From Nitrospina sp. (GTDB taxonomy: Bacteria; Nitrospinota; Nitrospinia; Nitrospinales; JACRGP01): a stretch of DNA of 64,000 nucleotides. Location: positions 49,747 to 113,746 of the forward strand of contig JACAVV010000016.1 in NCBI GenBank assembly GCA_024648695.1. The letters are read 5' to 3'. Position numbers and translations under genes: made by a program. Under the pieces are notes generated by a model. That model searched no databases, had not been told where the DNA came from, and saw only the letters and a program-made list of their open reading frames with translations. Shown here piece by piece: positions 17,301-25,182 of the stretch (position 1 is the stretch's first letter; each line of letters starts with the position of its first letter).

Positions 17301-18094
17301 GAACCCAAATTTCCCTGAGCCTGACTATAGACCGAACCCAGGGCCGGGCTGTGTTCGACTTTTCAGGAACCGGTAGCCAGGTGGAAGGGAATTGCAATGC
17401 ACCACAAACCGTAGCCTGGTCGGCTATCCTTTATTGTTTGAGGAGCCTGGTGTGTTCCGATATTCCCCTCAATCAAGGGTGCCTGCAACCGATAGAAATC
17501 AGGATCCCGGAGAGGTCTATTTTGCATCCGTCAGAAAATTCAGCCGTTGCTGGAGGAAACGTTCTGACCTCCCAGCGTGTAACCGATGTCATTCTGAAAG
17601 CCTTTTCAGCCGTTGCCGCCTCGCAGGGGTGTATGAATAACCTTACTTTTGGCAACGAACGTTTCGGATATTACGAAACCCTCGGCGGTGGGGCAGGAGC
17701 AGGGCCCGGATGGAACGGTTCTTCCGGGGTGCACACGCATATGACCAATACCAGAATCACCGACCCGGAAATTCTGGAAAAATATTACCCGGTTTTATTG
17801 AGAGAATTTTCCATAAGGCCGAACTCGGGGGGGACAGGTAAATACAGGGGCGGCGATGGGCTGATTCGCGAAATTGAATTTATCGAAGCCTTGTCCGTGG
17901 CCATACTATCGGAACGGCGAGTGTTTCCCCCTTACGGTTTGAACGGGGGCAAGCCGGGAGCATCAGGAAAAAATCTTTGGATAAAGAGGGATGGAGTTAA
18001 TCAGGAACTTGAAGGGAAAGACCAGTTTCTGGCTCAAATTGGCGACCGAATTCGTATTCTGACACCGGGAGGAGGAGGATTCGATTCTGAATAA
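14396..18094 (+). CDS. 5-oxoprolinase / hydantoinase, HyuA-HyuB fusion
   Basis: A 1232-residue protein of the ATP-dependent 5-oxoprolinase family, which opens pyroglutamate to glutamate. The N-terminal HyuA-like part (about 8-690) has the ATP-binding FAIDRGGTFTDIYAE, the MGTTLATNALLERKGSRTAL signature and GFDMGGTSTDVSRYDG near 307. The HyuB-like part (about 715-1228) has MSIAEQMGRTLERTAISTNI, DFSCALFGPSGDLVANAPHQ and the C-terminal GGGGFDSE. Length and domain order match the single-chain eukaryotic and bacterial enzymes rather than the split HyuA and HyuB. Related enzymes of the family act on hydantoins or acetophenone, so the substrate is an inference. It converges with the sensor kinase genes, with only 18 bases between stop codons. 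Confidence 0.92.
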   Translation: MPDSRKFRFAIDRGGTFTDIYAELPGNQTPRVLKLLSVNPDHYSDSALEGIRRIMKEADPESTYLDPDKIEWIRMGTTLATNALLERKGSRTALLISNGFKDLLLIGKQNRPDIFDLQVRKPSPLYETVVEVNERVRLLKPDDPNRNIRGKQVATGDWIEVLQAPDPYAVREDLLSLKARGIESIAIVLMHSYAFDEHEQLLGKLAQEVGFQNVSMSSQVIPRIKMLDRGQTCSVDAYLNPVIQKYLTNFQSGFPEVFPRLFFMQSDGGLVPADSFRGSQAILSGPAGGVVGVAETAYDRSHPQPVIGFDMGGTSTDVSRYDGDFEWEHETEIAGVSILTPQLNIKTVAAGGGSRLLFKSGMFQVGPESSGSHPGPVCYGKKGPLSLTDANLFLGRLLPESLPEIFGETGDQPLDLCATNQAFKDLTLKVQAQSGAKETGCKSAEEVALGFIQVANETMARPVRELSVARGYDLKKHILSCFGGAGGQHACALARILGIKKIKIHRHAGILSAYGLGLADRTAEMQEPVSMVLDEESKTVLLDRLNQLKVRTIGKLDGEGREVEAKGYLNLRYQGTSTQFMVAQPVDDDFESVFKSTYQREFGFKMSGRPVQVDDIRVRAVKKFPALARQKIKSGSSSSQPKTFTQVYFEEGWVKTPVYEWDVLGAGEEISGPAIIVQDTTTVLVEPGSLLTMSEWGDVEIDITANPEPNVDIECDPVQLAIFANKFMSIAEQMGRTLERTAISTNIKERHDFSCALFGPSGDLVANAPHQPVHLGSIGEAVRLQFQYYENRIQPGDVWVSNHPAMGGSHLPDITVITPVLRNGKPIFFVANRGHHADIGGIAPGSMPPFSTTLQEEGVSIKSFKLVEGGVFKETEMRALLSQPVDTHPSRTVEDNIADLKAQVAANQKGIDLINEMIRHYSLETVQAYMGYIQDSADTAVRDMLIRISEERGLKELDTIEASEPMDDGTQISLSLTIDRTQGRAVFDFSGTGSQVEGNCNAPQTVAWSAILYCLRSLVCSDIPLNQGCLQPIEIRIPERSILHPSENSAVAGGNVLTSQRVTDVILKAFSAVAASQGCMNNLTFGNERFGYYETLGGGAGAGPGWNGSSGVHTHMTNTRITDPEILEKYYPVLLREFSIRPNSGGTGKYRGGDGLIREIEFIEALSVAILSERRVFPPYGLNGGKPGASGKNLWIKRDGVNQELEGKDQFLAQIGDRIRILTPGGGGFDSE

Positions 18095-18112
18095 TCCTTA
18101 TTCCTTCAGAAG

Positions 18113-19261
18113 TCAAACCAGGGGGATTACCAATGGCAATTTCAACGTGAAACAACTTCCCTCACCGGGAGTGCTTTCGACCCGAATCTGCCCTTCCATC
18201 AAGGACGCCAGTTTTTTTGCAATGGTAAGCCCCATACCGATACCACCCACCAACGATTTGTGATGGGCCATTCTATAAAAAGGTATGAAGATTTTTTCAA
18301 CCTCGCTTTCCGGAATGCCATCCCCAGCATCAATAATAGAAAGCGCCACTTTTCCCTCTTCAAATTTTAAATTGATTGTGACGTGACCCTTTTCCTTATT
18401 ATAGTGAATCGCGTTTAGCAAAAGACCTTGAATGATTTGCTTGATTCTGCCTGCTTCTCCTTTCACCAGGAGTTCTGAAGAGTTCCTCGAGTTATTAACG
18501 ACAGTAACTCCCCTTTTCCGGGCAACAGGTTCGACCAGCAATACAGATTCTTCAATAAGGGGAATTAAGCTTAGCGACTCAGTAATGAGGGTTTGTTTAC
18601 CAGTGTCAAGGGAAGAAAACCCCAGGATTTTATCAATCATGTTAAGCAAATGTTTTCCGGATTCAATAATTTTTCCGATTTGCTGTTTTTGAGACTCGGT
18701 CAAGGGATTGGATGAATCCAGGGACAATAATTGGGCAAAGCCCAAAATAGCGTTCATTGGAGTTCTTAATTCATGGCTCATTCGATCCATGAATTCAGAT
18801 TTCTCCTGACTATCTTCCATCGCTTTATTCAGGGTCACCAAAGCGCTTCGAAGATCCGTTGTTGTTTTGCTCAATCTTAACTGGGTTTCAACCCGAGCGA
18901 TCACTTCCTCCTGGCGGAACGGTTTTTCAATATAATCGCAGGCTCCCATGGAAAACCCGTTCACAATATCCCTGGTGTCGGTTTTCGCGGTAATAAAAAT
19001 AACCGGAATATTTTGAATGGCTTCATTTGCCTTAAGCCTTCTGCAAGTTTCGAAGCCGTCGATTCCCGGCATCATGACATCAAGTAAAATCAAATCGGGG
19101 TTGATAAGGACTGCATTTTTCAAGGCGACCTCACCGTTTGGGGCTATGGAAATATTAAACCCATATTCGGACAGAATTCGACGAAGCACATCTATGTTTT
19201 CTGGAGTATCGTCAACAATCAGAATTCTCATTCCCTCCAGGTCAGAACCTGTTTTATTCAT
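18113..19261 (-). CDS. Receiver-histidine kinase hybrid
   Basis: Of 382 residues, 11-128 form a receiver (ILIVDDTPEN, phospho-acceptor D61 in LILLDVMMPGIDGFE, T91, K113) and 150-382 form a kinase core. The phosphorylated His is H163 in MDRMSHELRTPMNAILGFAQ. The ATP-binding domain follows with an N-box (IQGLLLNAIHYN), G1 (IIDAGDGIPE) and G2 (GIGMGLTIAKKLASLM). A short coiled coil (about 128-150) joins them. There is no membrane segment, so it is cytoplasmic. It lies 32 bases downstream of the large hybrid kinase on the same strand and probably receives phosphate from it, acting as an intermediate kinase. Confidence 0.92.
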   Translation of the reverse strand: MNKTGSDLEGMRILIVDDTPENIDVLRRILSEYGFNISIAPNGEVALKNAVLINPDLILLDVMMPGIDGFETCRRLKANEAIQNIPVIFITAKTDTRDIVNGFSMGACDYIEKPFRQEEVIARVETQLRLSKTTTDLRSALVTLNKAMEDSQEKSEFMDRMSHELRTPMNAILGFAQLLSLDSSNPLTESQKQQIGKIIESGKHLLNMIDKILGFSSLDTGKQTLITESLSLIPLIEESVLLVEPVARKRGVTVVNNSRNSSELLVKGEAGRIKQIIQGLLLNAIHYNKEKGHVTINLKFEEGKVALSIIDAGDGIPESEVEKIFIPFYRMAHHKSLVGGIGMGLTIAKKLASLMEGQIRVESTPGEGSCFTLKLPLVIPLV

Positions 19262-19293
19262 TCGGTGTGGTATCTAAAATAAGGTTAAAGAAT

Positions 19294-22200
19294 TTATTTT
19301 GGGGACACTTTTCTCAAAGTATGGATAAGGCCATCCATGTCATATCGGTTAATCAGGTTCTTGATTTGGGCACAGTATTTTTCGTGTACCCCCTCCCGTT
19401 GTTCCAGATCCATCAATGAATTTTCCAGTTCCGTTATATTGTACAGGCTTGCAAAGTTTTCAAGTTTATTCAATAAATCTTTAGAAATAACGCATTGAGA
19501 CCAATCCAGATAATTCATTGAATCAGAAATTGCATTATCATTTACGATTTCCTCGTATTCGAATTCGACTCCGAGCAATTTTTTCAAACAGCCAAATACC
19601 TGGTAATCAAAAAATGGTTTGGTGATGTATTCATCAAACCCAATGTCCAAAAAATGTTTGCCCGGTCGGTCTATCGCCGAGGCGGTGATAGCCACTATTT
19701 TTAATTCGGCAAATTGGCCGTCTTTTCTGATTGTTTCCAAAACCTCCTCGCCTCGCATGTTGGGCATTCTTATGTCCAAAAAAACGATATCCAGTTGCTG
19801 GGCATGGACTATTTCAATTGCTTTTTCACCATTTTCAGCCTCAAAAACTTCTGCTCCTATATTCGAAAGAAGCCCGGAAAGAACGTCCCTGTTTTCCATT
19901 AAATCGTCTACCACCAGCACCTTGACAGTAACACCTTCAACCAAACCAACAATGGATTGCGAAGAGGAAAAATGGTCCTCTTGCTCCTTTTTTCCCGGAA
20001 GAAGTGAAACTGTAAAATGGATATGGGTTCCTACGCTTTCCACGGAAGATAAGTTCAATTTTGAATTCATGAACTCAAGGTGTTTTTTGGCGATGGCAAG
20101 ACCTAATCCGGTTCCACCCTTTTTGGATCCTTCCTCGTCCTGAGTAAACACATCAAATATTGTTTTCTGCGCATGGGTGGAAATTCCAGGTCCGGTATCC
20201 TTGATATCAAACCGGTACAGGTCGTTTCCTAGCGGTGAAACAGCCAGTGAAACTTCACCCTTCTCTGTGAACTTGACAGCATTGCCCAAAAGGTTGACAA
20301 GTATCTGGTGCAATTTGGTTTCATCCCCTATAACTTTGACCGGTTGATTGAAACCCTGGACAGACCATATTACTTTTTTTTCGTCACATTGGGGTTTGAA
20401 CATATTTGCGAGCAATTCTATTTCTTCCTTAAGGTCGAAATCGGATTCATTGATAAACGTTTTGCCCGCTTCGTTTTTGGAGATGTCCAGAATCTCATTT
20501 ATCAATGCTAAAAGTTTCTTACTGCTTCTATCGATGGTTTGGATAGATTTTCGGGTATCTTCATCAAGGTTTTTATTTCTTAAAAGAATTTGTGAATAGC
20601 CCAAAACGGCGTTCATCGGCGTCCGGATTTCATGGCTCATATTCGTCAGAAAAATGGATTTTGCCTTGTTGGCAGACTCCGCATCTTCCCTGGCTTTCAG
20701 GATGGCCAATTCTTCTCTTTTTCTTTCTGTCAGATCCGTTCCTATTCCCAAATAACCAATAAGCTTGTCATCGTCATCCCTTAAGGGAGATACCGAAAGG
20801 AGAACAGGCAATCGGGTCCCGTCTTTTCGAATATAAGTCCATTCCCGGGTTTCCGATTCGCCCAACTTTGAAAAAAATACAAATACATCGAATCCCGGTT
20901 GAAATTCAAGGTCATATTTATTGGAAAGTTCCCTGGAGCGTTGAAAGACTTCTTCCTTGTCATGAAAGATTTCAGGTGTTTTCTTGCCAATCATTTCCTC
21001 CGCTGAGTAGCCCAGCATTCTTTCGGCAGACTCATTGAAGGTCGTGATCACGCCGTTCAAATCTGTTGTGATGATAGAAGTTTGAGCTTCCCTTAAAATG
21101 GAGTCTTTATACGCGGAAAGGGATTTAATCTCGTCTTCATTTCTTTTTCGTTCACTGATGTCTCTGACAATCCCGATAAAAATTCGCTGGTCTTCCATCC
21201 AACCTTCACTGATATCAATGTCCATGGGAAACTCTTCGCAATTTTTTCTTAACCCTACCACTTCCTGGCCAATCCCAATAACCCTGGCATTTCCTGTTTG
21301 AATGTAATTCTTCAAATATTTATCGTGTTCACTTCGAAAGGGTTCCGGCATCAACATACACACATTTTTCCCGATAACTTCATTTGGAGAATATCCAAAA
21401 ATCTTTTCGGCCGCTTTATTTACCGTTTTTATATAACCCGATTGATTGATGGTAATAATTGCGTCGACAACATTCTCCAAAATGGATTGGGTACGGGATT
21501 TCTCTTCAATCAGGTTCAGTTCCAGCTCTTTTCTTTCCAAAGCAACACTGATATGAGCCGCCACCTGCTCCATATTTTCCAAAAAACGGTTGTCCCGTTT
21601 TTCTTTTTTCCTTGAATAAAACTCCAGGATGGTGGCTATTTTTCCATTTATAAAAAGCGGAAAAGCAAATGCAGATTTTAAGTTTAATAAGCTTAGTTGT
21701 TTTTTTCGGGGGAAATTCGCATCACTTTCAATGTCATCAACCCAGATCAATTTATTTTGAGCATAGACTCTTCCTGGCAATCCTATAGACGACTTGAAAT
21801 TGGTTCTTTCTGTAACTTGTTTGAATTCCAAAAACTCTTCTTCATTTTCCAAATACCAGATTTTACTGGAAATGATATCTGTCGCCACTTCTCCCTCTTC
21901 AACAAAAATAGCATGAGCTACCGGCCAATTCTGGAATTTTGAAATGTTTACCAAGACACCCTTAACCAAATCATCCTTGTTTCGGGCGTTATTGGAAACG
22001 GATGCAATATCTCTTAATAAATTAGAGACTTTTTCCCGGTCAAGGAGAGATTCCTCGTTCATTCTTGATTGCCTGAGGTCCCTTATCATTCGATTAAAAG
22101 ATTGCGCTAAATCCTTAATCTCATCCCGGAATTCGTATTCAGGTACCTGAACGTCCAGGTTGTTTATCGAAACTTCCTTGATTCCTTTAGCTAAATCGCC

Positions 22201-22836
22201 AATCGGCACTATCACACGCTTTTTCGCGAAATGTAGCAGAAACAGCAAAATCAGTGCCCCCGAGATCAGCATTAGAAAATTCGTAAAAATCATAAACAAC
22301 TCAGTTTCTTTTTGAGCTTTTGAAACCGTTTCCCGGGTTCTTGTTTGAACAGCTTGTTGGAATTTTCTAATGTTTCCCATGATCAGGCTTTTTTGCTGTT
22401 CGTATTTTTCACCAAAAACCAGCTTTCTAGCCTCATTCAAATCACCTTTTTTCACCGCCTCCATGGCTTGTTGTTCCGTTTTGATTAAATCGTTTGACCA
22501 GGATTTGGACTTTTTTATGATTTCCATTTCAGAAGGAAGGGCTTTCAACTTGACCAACTCATCCAAAACTTCCCTGCTTTTGGTTTTCCTGACCTCTTTC
22601 CAGAAATTATCAAAATGGAGCTCATCTCCAAATTGAGTGTATTTCCTTATTTCATTTGTCAGGTAATCTGATCCCGTTGCCAACTGGTGTCCGATTAATT
22701 CCAGATTCCGTTGATTCTTTATTGCGTTTAATAGCTTCGAGTCCGCCAAATTCATTCGGTAGGATGAATAGCCAATCAAACAAAATAGACTCAGGGTGAG
22801 AATCCAAAAAACTCTGAATGTTTGGGAAAGTGACAT
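19294..22836 (-). CDS. Membrane-bound hybrid sensor kinase with HAMP, GAF, two PAS domains and receiver
   Basis: The 1180-residue product has two membrane segments (about 8-24 and 181-203) flanking an alpha-helical periplasmic sensor of about 150 residues. A HAMP domain follows (about 204-256), then GAF (270-435), PAS1 (445-560), PAS2 (575-705), the kinase core with phospho-His H735 (NMSHEIRTPMNAVLGYSQIL), a HATPase (N-box near 848, GGTGLGLAIAKKHLEF near 908) and a receiver (D1021, T1051, K1073). The last 90 residues are helical but show no clear HPt histidine motif. PAS1 is FixL-like, with MPEPFRSEHDKYLKNYIQTG and GIGQEVVG; its His504 aligns with the haem ligand of FixL. The gene is the first of a two-gene signalling operon. 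The stimulus is unknown. Confidence 0.92.
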   Translation of the reverse strand: MSLSQTFRVFWILTLSLFCLIGYSSYRMNLADSKLLNAIKNQRNLELIGHQLATGSDYLTNEIRKYTQFGDELHFDNFWKEVRKTKSREVLDELVKLKALPSEMEIIKKSKSWSNDLIKTEQQAMEAVKKGDLNEARKLVFGEKYEQQKSLIMGNIRKFQQAVQTRTRETVSKAQKETELFMIFTNFLMLISGALILLFLLHFAKKRVIVPIGDLAKGIKEVSINNLDVQVPEYEFRDEIKDLAQSFNRMIRDLRQSRMNEESLLDREKVSNLLRDIASVSNNARNKDDLVKGVLVNISKFQNWPVAHAIFVEEGEVATDIISSKIWYLENEEEFLEFKQVTERTNFKSSIGLPGRVYAQNKLIWVDDIESDANFPRKKQLSLLNLKSAFAFPLFINGKIATILEFYSRKKEKRDNRFLENMEQVAAHISVALERKELELNLIEEKSRTQSILENVVDAIITINQSGYIKTVNKAAEKIFGYSPNEVIGKNVCMLMPEPFRSEHDKYLKNYIQTGNARVIGIGQEVVGLRKNCEEFPMDIDISEGWMEDQRIFIGIVRDISERKRNEDEIKSLSAYKDSILREAQTSIITTDLNGVITTFNESAERMLGYSAEEMIGKKTPEIFHDKEEVFQRSRELSNKYDLEFQPGFDVFVFFSKLGESETREWTYIRKDGTRLPVLLSVSPLRDDDDKLIGYLGIGTDLTERKREELAILKAREDAESANKAKSIFLTNMSHEIRTPMNAVLGYSQILLRNKNLDEDTRKSIQTIDRSSKKLLALINEILDISKNEAGKTFINESDFDLKEEIELLANMFKPQCDEKKVIWSVQGFNQPVKVIGDETKLHQILVNLLGNAVKFTEKGEVSLAVSPLGNDLYRFDIKDTGPGISTHAQKTIFDVFTQDEEGSKKGGTGLGLAIAKKHLEFMNSKLNLSSVESVGTHIHFTVSLLPGKKEQEDHFSSSQSIVGLVEGVTVKVLVVDDLMENRDVLSGLLSNIGAEVFEAENGEKAIEIVHAQQLDIVFLDIRMPNMRGEEVLETIRKDGQFAELKIVAITASAIDRPGKHFLDIGFDEYITKPFFDYQVFGCLKKLLGVEFEYEEIVNDNAISDSMNYLDWSQCVISKDLLNKLENFASLYNITELENSLMDLEQREGVHEKYCAQIKNLINRYDMDGLIHTLRKVSPK

Positions 22837-23222
22837 AGATTGATTGCTATAAATTGAAAAAAGCCTTTACCAGAAGTATATTTACCTTATGGTTTAATGT
22901 AAATAAATTTTGCTAAAGAGAGGAAAATTACTTTATTTGGGTGAGCCCATTACCCTTAAACCATTATTGGTTAATGTGAGGGAGTGGAGCTCACACCCGC
23001 CCTCCTATCCATTTGAGAGAATGAAAAGATAAGAGAGGTGCTTGACCCAACTTCATTTGGCCCTCGTCTGCGATGGAGTGAAGGCGTGTCCTTGGGTCTT
23101 TCCAGCTGGTTGATGAAGTTTTTTCCAACCGCGTTGCCGTAAAGGCAAATTAAAGGGCTGAAAGCCCCATTTCGCTTTTCTCATGAAAAATTTGGTTTAG
23201 GTAAGGAAAGTTAAATTTTCTC
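22837..23222. other. Intergenic region upstream of tRNA-Leu
   Basis: About 390 bases between the divergent kinase gene and the tRNA promoter. A short hairpin GGGCTGAAAGCCC (around 23154-23166) is visible. I see no coding signal and no recognisable RNA family. The tRNA promoter follows at its right edge. Confidence 0.4.
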
Positions 23223-23250
23223 TTGATCCTGCTACGAGTCTGATTATAAT
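23223..23250 (+). promoter_or_regulatory. Sigma70 promoter for tRNA-Leu
   Basis: TTGATC (23223-23228) and a perfect TATAAT (23245-23250) are separated by 16 bases, with a TGAT extended -10. Transcription would start near 23257, about 60 bases before the mature tRNA. Confidence 0.7.
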
Positions 23251-23315
23251 GGAACCCTTTCCTTACGGGAATAAGGGCGCTTGACGCTTTTGTTTTTTGA
23301 CCGATGAGTAATTAT

Positions 23316-23402
23316 GCCGAAGTGGTGGAATTGGTAGACGCGCTGGACTCAAAATCCAGTGGGGGCGACCCCGTGCGAGTTCGAGTCTCGCCTTCGGCAC
23401 CA
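23316..23402 (+). tRNA. tRNA-Leu (anticodon CAA)
   Basis: An 87-base class II tRNA. The acceptor stem GCCGAAG pairs with CTTCGGC (23392-23398), followed by discriminator A and an encoded CCA (23400-23402). The anticodon stem CTGGA/TCCAG encloses loop CTCAAAA, giving anticodon CAA for codon UUG. The variable arm (GGGGGCGACCCC region) is long, as expected for leucine. The T-arm contains GTTCGAGTC. Its 3' end is the junction with a recombinase remnant, so it served as an integration site. Confidence 0.97.
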
Positions 23403-24140
23403 TCATACATTTTTGGGCTTCGATACCGCTTAACATGCTGAACGGTAAGGTGGTTTTTGGGGTTCTAGGTCCTTCATTTCGCTTCCATGACAGCGGCTCG
23501 GAAAACACCAATTTAAGCACGGCGCGCTTGTCTTCCAAACGCTGGGAACCCCATAAAATAAGGGGGTTGGCGAGAAGGTCCATGGAAGTTTTAAGTGTTT
23601 CGTCATAGTCCCTGATTGGTGTCCCGCATTTGACGATTTTTTCCTCTAAAAGCAGTTTACCCCGCTCCAGATTATTCAGGCGTTTCTCGTAATTGGCGCG
23701 GATTTTTGCTGAATTTGCATCCACAATCAGATCAACCAGCCTGTCGATTTTTCGCTCCATTTCGATGGTCTTTGTTTTGAGTGTGGTCTCCCGCTTTTTC
23801 TGGTAGTCCACGCGGAAATTCCAGATATCCTTGAACATAGCCTTAGCCGTGGCATAAAATTGCGCGGTAGATTTAAGGTTGCGTAGTATTTCTTCAAATA
23901 CACCTTCTAAATCATTCCGCCTGATGGACTTGCCATAGCTTATACAGCCCTTCCCTTGGCACAGATAATAAGGATGATGCGCAAGTTTTTCCTTTTGACC
24001 AACATGAAGTCAGAGGACGCTGGCAATCATCACACAGGATAAAGCCTCGCAAAGGAGAGTCTTGATTAATATTTTTACGGGCAACCTTTGCGCGCCCTCT
24101 AAGACGTTCCTGGATGGGACGGTGTCTAAAATACCCTGAC
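23403..24140 (-). pseudogene. Serine recombinase remnant (zinc ribbon and C-terminal part, frameshifted)
   Basis: The minus strand encodes the C-terminal half of a large serine recombinase (DNA invertase/integrase family). It runs from RHRPIQERLRGRAKVARKN to the recombinase zinc ribbon (GFILCDDCQRPLTSCWSKGK), then breaks frame near 23980-23990 and resumes in another frame as HHPYYLCQGKGCISYGKSIR. It continues through a long coiled coil (KTKTIEMERKIDRLVDLIV) to the conserved tail LVFSEPLSWKRNEGPRTP and LPFSMLSG. The catalytic N-terminal domain is absent. The open frame after the tail runs antisense into the tRNA-Leu gene, so the tRNA 3' end marks the attachment site. The single-base frameshift and the missing N-terminus mean it cannot be active. 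It is the scar of an integrated element. Confidence 0.85.
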
Positions 24141-24472
24141 GACGTACAAAAGATAAGGAATTTCTCGACGAAAAGGAGAGAGCCGTATTATCCCCTATCG
24201 ATGCAAAATTACATGACAATCAAAATCCACTGTCCTCCGAGGATATGGAGAATTCCATGGGGCAAATTGAAGATAGCATTTCTGAGTTCAATGCAATTGA
24301 AGAGAAATCTCACCAGCCTTTGTCGGAAAAATCCGCCGCACAAATTTACATGGGTGAAGCCGGAATGAATAACCCGAAATTAACAGCGCATTTTGAAGTG
24401 GTGCGTCATGACACTCCCAAATCGGAGGAAAACAAGCCAACAATTAAAAATAAACCCAACCCTGTAGAATAG
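24140..24472 (+). pseudogene. 5'-truncated gene of unknown function
   Basis: An open frame begins right after a stop at 24137-24139 and reads RTKDKEFLDEKERAVLSPID and on to KPTIKNKPNPVE. The only ATG (24245) lies one third of the way in, although coding-like sequence precedes it, so this looks like the C-terminal end of a longer gene cut at about 24140. The same point is where similarity of the recombinase remnant stops, which suggests a deletion junction. I do not recognise the family; the sequence is hydrophilic, without membrane segments or motifs. Confidence 0.4.
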
Positions 24473-24540
24473 GTTAGATAAAGGATCTACTAAAAAGGAA
24501 AAAGCGTGACGATAATGTCATATTTTGATATTCTGGAACT

Positions 24541-24756
24541 ATGGAACATATTGAAACAGTCGATATTTCTGATATAAAATTTACTTCCACCGTCTTCCCC
24601 ACCCCGGAAGACATGGCTTTGTGGAAAAGCCTCACCCCAGAGCAGAAAAGGGCCGTAGAACTGCGTGATGTTAAGGAAGGTCAGGCCAGCGGACTCGCTA
24701 CCCCCTGCACTATGGCCGATATCATTGCCGAGGCCAAAGCCGAAATGAAGAAGTGA
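24541..24756 (+). CDS. Putative antitoxin of ParE-type module
   Basis: A 71-residue protein ending five bases before a ParE-like toxin gene. This small size and gene order are typical of antitoxins. The N-terminal segment (ETVDISDIKFTSTVFPTPED) does not match a DNA-binding fold I can name with confidence. The C-terminal helix (TMADIIAEAKAEMKK) could wrap around the toxin. Called from context rather than family recognition. Confidence 0.7.
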   Translation: MEHIETVDISDIKFTSTVFPTPEDMALWKSLTPEQKRAVELRDVKEGQASGLATPCTMADIIAEAKAEMKK

Positions 24757-24760
24757 ATGA

Positions 24761-25027
24761 ATGACCCTCAGGCTTACCCGCCAGGCCAAATCTGATATTA
24801 AAGCCATTTATCATTACACAGTCGAAAACTTCGGAGACGAACAAGCGCGTGAATATTTGGACGGGCTGGAATACAGCTTCGATCTTCTCACTGACAATCC
24901 GAAAATGGGACGGCTTCTTGAAGGGGAAGTTAGGCGCTATGTCTACAAAAGCCATCTGGTTTACTATGAAACCAGAGAGGATTTACTCGTAATCATCCGC
25001 ATTCGAAATGCGCGGCAAAAGCCGTGA
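24761..25027 (+). CDS. ParE/RelE-family toxin
   Basis: An 88-residue toxin of the ParE/RelE superfamily. It begins LRLTRQAKSDIKAIYHYTVE and has FGDEQAREYLDGLEYSFDLL, the NPKMGRLLEGEVRRY turn and the last strand LVVIIRIRNARQKP-like (seen as DLLVIIRIRNARQKP), all in ParE order. ParE toxins poison DNA gyrase. It is directly downstream of its likely antitoxin, and the pair sits in the decayed island next to tRNA-Leu, where such modules help retain mobile DNA. Confidence 0.9.
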   Translation: MTLRLTRQAKSDIKAIYHYTVENFGDEQAREYLDGLEYSFDLLTDNPKMGRLLEGEVRRYVYKSHLVYYETREDLLVIIRIRNARQKP

Positions 25028-25182
25028 TGGAAGACAGTCTTCATTTGTCTGTACAGAGTTTGCTAAAGTTTATTAGTCATCCTTCAATCAGCTAATGACA
25101 GAAATATTCGAAACTAGAAAGACCGTTATCGGCCAAAAGCGGACGTTCAATTTTTCTGGCTCACAAAAAGTAGAGAATATAT

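Noticed and set aside
23263..23838. A 191-codon minus-strand frame read as an independent gene
   Set aside because: It is the frame-shifted tail of a recombinase running antisense through tRNA-Leu; its ATG is internal to the coiled coil.
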